In this document: in pieces, positions 61,642 to 64,000 of the stretch
Layout of the letters: each line of letters begins with the position of its first letter
Position numbering within the stretch: the first letter of the stretch is position 1
Origin: Achromobacter marplatensis
GTDB taxonomy: Bacteria; Pseudomonadota; Gammaproteobacteria; Burkholderiales; Burkholderiaceae_B
DNA length: 64,000 nucleotides
NCBI RefSeq assembly: GCF_002209535.1
Contig: NZ_NJIG01000020.1
Location: 35,943 to 99,942, forward strand
Direction: 5' to 3'
The notes under the pieces: model-generated
Seen by the model: the letters and a program-made list of their open reading frames with translations, nothing else
What the model was told of the DNA's origin: nothing
Database searches by the model: none
Made by a program: the position numbers and the translations under genes

Positions 61642-62631
61642 ATGAAGACACTTACCAGGCGCCTGGCCGCCTTGGCGGCCGCCCTGGGCGGCGCGCTCAT
61701 CGCCAGCCCCGCTGCCCTTGCGGCGAAGCCGTATCCCGAGCGGCCCGTCACCCTTGTCGTCGGCTATGCCGCCGGCGGCGCCACCGACATCGTCGCGCGC
61801 CTGATGGCCAAGTCGCTGTCGGAAGCGCTGGGCCAGACCTTCGTGGTGGAAAACAAGACGGGCGCCAACAGCAACATCGGCGCGGAAATCGTGTCGCGCG
61901 CAGCCCCCGACGGCTACACGCTGTACATGGGCTCCATCGCCAACACGATCAACCGCACGCTGTATAGCCAGCTTAACTACGACTTCATCAAGGACTTCAA
62001 GCCCGTCGGCCTGGTGGCGACCATCCCCAACATCCTGGTCGTTAACCCCAAGGTGCCGGTCAAGACGGTGCAGGAATACATTGCCTACGCCAAGCAGCAT
62101 CCCGGCAAGCTGACCTGCGCGTCCTCCGGCAGCGGCTCGTCCATCCATCTGTCGTGCGAACTGTTCAAGATGGAAACGGGCACCGACATCCTGCACGTGC
62201 CGTACCGGGGCAGCGGCCCCGCCGTGGCCGACCTGCTGGGCGGCCAGGTGGATTCCATGTTCGACAACCTGCCGTCGTCACTGCCCCACGTGCAGGCCGG
62301 CAAGCTGCGCGCCATCGGCGTCACCTCGCCCCAGCGCCTGCCGTCCACGCCGGGCGTGCCCACGCTGGCCGAATCCGGGCTGCCCGGCTTCGACGTGGAA
62401 TCGTGGTTCGGCCTGGTGGCGCCCGCGGGCACGCCCGCGCCCGTCATCGCGCGCCTGAACGAAGCGCTGAACCAGGCGCTGGCCAGCCCGGCGTTGCAGG
62501 CGTCCTACCAGCAGTCCGGCTTCTATGCGCCCGCCACGCCGAATACGCCCGAGACCTTCGCCAAGAAGATCGACAGTGAAATCGGCAAATGGGGCGCCGT
62601 CGTCAAACGCGCCGACATCAAGGCCAACTAG
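61642..62631 (+). CDS. Tripartite tricarboxylate transporter-type periplasmic binding protein (TctC/Bug family)
   Basis: A 329-residue secreted protein. The signal peptide ends near PAALAAKPYPERPV, and the mature part has the Bug hallmarks VVGYAAGGATDIVARLMAKS, VENKTGANSNIGAEIVSRAA, DGYTLYMGS and VPYRGSGPAVADLLGGQVD. Bug proteins bind organic acids; they are greatly expanded in Bordetella and Achromobacter and often lack a cognate membrane gene, as here. The neighbouring ligase suggests a carboxylate ligand that is activated to a CoA thioester. Confidence 0.93.
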   Translation: MKTLTRRLAALAAALGGALIASPAALAAKPYPERPVTLVVGYAAGGATDIVARLMAKSLSEALGQTFVVENKTGANSNIGAEIVSRAAPDGYTLYMGSIANTINRTLYSQLNYDFIKDFKPVGLVATIPNILVVNPKVPVKTVQEYIAYAKQHPGKLTCASSGSGSSIHLSCELFKMETGTDILHVPYRGSGPAVADLLGGQVDSMFDNLPSSLPHVQAGKLRAIGVTSPQRLPSTPGVPTLAESGLPGFDVESWFGLVAPAGTPAPVIARLNEALNQALASPALQASYQQSGFYAPATPNTPETFAKKIDSEIGKWGAVVKRADIKAN

Positions 62632-62648
62632 GTTTCAAGGAGCACAGG

Positions 62649-63887
62649 GTGTACCCGATCGATTTCTTTTTCCGCGCCGCGGAGCAGTATCCCGAACGCG
62701 TGGCGCTGGACGGCCCGGAAGGCGCCGTCACCTATGCGCAGCTGGCAGCCGACACGCGGGCGTTGGCGGCCGCGCTGCAAGGGCTGGACCCCGACCCGCA
62801 GACCCGGGTAGCCATCTGCGCCGGCAACTCGGCGCGGCACATCCTGGCGCTGCTGGCCGTGTTGGCCAGCGGCAAAGTCTGGGTGCCGCTCAATTACCGC
62901 AGCACCGCGCGCGAGATCGGGCGCATCCTGGACGCCACCGAACCGTCCATCGTCATCGTCGACGCCGCCGGGGATCCCTTGGCGCCGCCCTCGGACAGCG
63001 CGCGCATCCATCTTGAGGACGGTCAGGAAGGCGACCGGGAAAACGGATTGCGCCTGCACGCCCTGCTGCAGCAATACGCCGGATGCGAGCCGGTGCGCCA
63101 CGCGCTGTCGCGCGACGCCACGCAAGCCATCAAGTTCACTGGCGGCACCACCGGCCTGCCCAAGGGCGTGATGCAGCCGTACCGCGCCTGGAACGCGGGC
63201 ATCATCAACCAGATCGCCAGCTGGGCGCTGACCTGCGACGACCGATACGTGGTGTCCGCCCCCATTACACACGGCACGGGCACATACCTGTTGCCCGTGT
63301 TGGCCTGCGGCGGCGCGCACCTGCTGCTGGACGCCGTCACCCCCGCCACCATCACGGCGGCATTCCGCGAACGCGGCGGCACGCTGAGCTTCATGCCGCC
63401 CACGCTGATCTACATGATCATGGCGCAGGAAGGCGTCTCGCGCGCAGACTTCCCCAAGCTGCGCAACCTGATCTATGGCGGCGCGCCGATGCCGCCCGAA
63501 AAGATCGACCGCGCGCGCGACTTCTTCGGCTCCGTGCTGGGCACCACCTACGGGCAGACCGAGGCGCCGCAGATCGCCACCGTGCTGCGGCCCGCCGACC
63601 TGGACGCGCCGCAGAACCGCGCCTCGGTCGGGCGCGCAACGTGGCTGTCCGACGTGGCCATCATGGGCCCGGATGGCGCGCTCTTGCCGCGCGGGGAAAT
63701 CGGGGAAGTCGTGGTGCAGGGTGACCTGACGATGACCGGCTACTGGCGCCTGCCTGAGAAGACCGCCGAAACGCTTGTCGACGGCTGGCTCCATACGGGC
63801 GACACCGGCCTGATCGATGCGCGCGGCTACCTGTTCCTGAAGGATCGGCTGCGCGACGTCATCATCACCGGCGGCTTCAATGTCTGA
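62649..63887 (+). pseudogene. AMP-dependent acyl-CoA synthetase, truncated by inserted DNA
   Basis: The frame gives 412 residues from a GTG at 62649 after a CAAGGAGCA site. It contains the AMP-binding loop FTGGTTGLPKGV, THGTGTYLLPVL, the GTTYGQTEAP motif and TGDTGLIDARGYLFLKDRLR. It stops at IITGGFNV, where family members continue with YPxEVE and about 100 residues of C-terminal domain including the catalytic Lys. The sequence after 63885 changes in base composition, consistent with an insertion. It would activate a carboxylic acid to acyl-CoA if intact; in this form it is expected to be inactive. Confidence 0.85.
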
Positions 63888-64000
63888 CGATTTTTGCTGG
63901 ATCTCGGTGGCGCTCAGTAGCGCTTGGTGGATAGGTTGGCCCATTTGAAATCAATGGGTTGCGTAAAAAATACGGTCTGCTGAGCGTTCCTATTGTTCAT
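63885..64000 (-). mobile_element. Probable end of an insertion sequence (cut by the window edge)
   Basis: Beginning at about 63885 (CTGACGATTTTTGCTGG) the sequence is less GC-rich and unrelated to the ligase. A minus-strand frame is open from the window edge to a stop at 63914-63916; its last residues read TQPIDFKWANLSTKRY, which could be a transposase C-terminus. The family cannot be named because only about 115 bases are visible and no second end or target duplication can be seen. Confidence 0.5.

Noticed and set aside
61540..62196. Upstream extension of the IclR frame to 487 codons
   Set aside because: The extension is antisense to the TctC-like gene and the promoter region; the ATG at 61539 gives a normal IclR length.

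Overview
The window looks like chromosomal DNA of an Alcaligenaceae-type beta-proteobacterium (Achromobacter/Bordetella-like). This is inferred from uniformly high GC, dense gene packing, many LysR/GntR/IclR regulators, two complete branched-chain-amino-acid-type ABC transporters, a TctC/Bug-type periplasmic binding protein, a beta-ketoadipate cluster and GC-rich palindromic intergenic repeats. No tRNA, rRNA, CRISPR array or prophage was seen. About 55 protein genes are supported. LAYOUT. 1-14.6 kb: end of a SAF-domain oxidoreductase, then a catabolic island. It has a GntR regulator and SDR on the minus strand. Divergent from them lie an AroE-like dehydrogenase with an altered substrate motif, a five-gene Liv-type ABC importer, a second SDR, and a 2-oxoacid-dehydrogenase-type complex (fused E1 alpha-beta, VOC protein, E2, E3). 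The substrate is unknown; this is the best candidate in the window for an undescribed pathway. 14.6-25.7 kb: mixed housekeeping and regulation, with a LysR gene, a 770-base non-coding stretch holding two copies of a structured repeat, ilvD, an AraC regulator, a 3'-truncated leuA running into an antisense LysR gene, a GNAT acetyltransferase with an MFS transporter, an unusual winged-helix/EAL protein, and queC. 25.8-32.9 kb: ppc, then a Fur-type palindrome and an ECF sigma / FecR / TonB-receptor iron-uptake operon. 33.2-41.4 kb: aromatic-catabolism cluster with a hydroxyacyl-CoA dehydrogenase, AtoE-type transporter, SDR, IclR regulator, pcaI, pcaJ, catC, a YciI-like protein, pcaD and a cyclase-family hydrolase. 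No ring-cleavage, cycloisomerase or thiolase gene is present. 41.4-43.8 kb: repeats, a PsiF-like protein, an FxLYD-type secreted protein and a beta-carbonic anhydrase. 43.8-54.1 kb: second catabolic island with a GntR regulator, SDR, complete Liv-type ABC importer, two more SDRs, a 3-ketosteroid-dehydrogenase-like flavoprotein and a glutathione transferase. 54.3-58.5 kb: hypothetical protein, multi-pass membrane protein with a divergent LysR gene, a DUF2970 protein and a dense repeat region. 58.5-64 kb: sulfite/nitrite reductase with a DUF934 partner, then an IclR regulator divergent from a TctC-like binding protein and an AMP-dependent acyl-CoA ligase. The ligase stops abruptly where foreign, less GC-rich sequence begins, probably an insertion-sequence end cut by the window edge. 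REPEATS. Three non-coding repeat families recur between genes: a nested palindrome of 150-190 bases (4420, 41506, 57982, with a minimal form at 14588); an 86-base GC-rich tandem unit (42771 and, inverted, 58202); and a roughly 150-base element with a conserved core inside sequence-variable but self-complementary arms (15577 and 15982).
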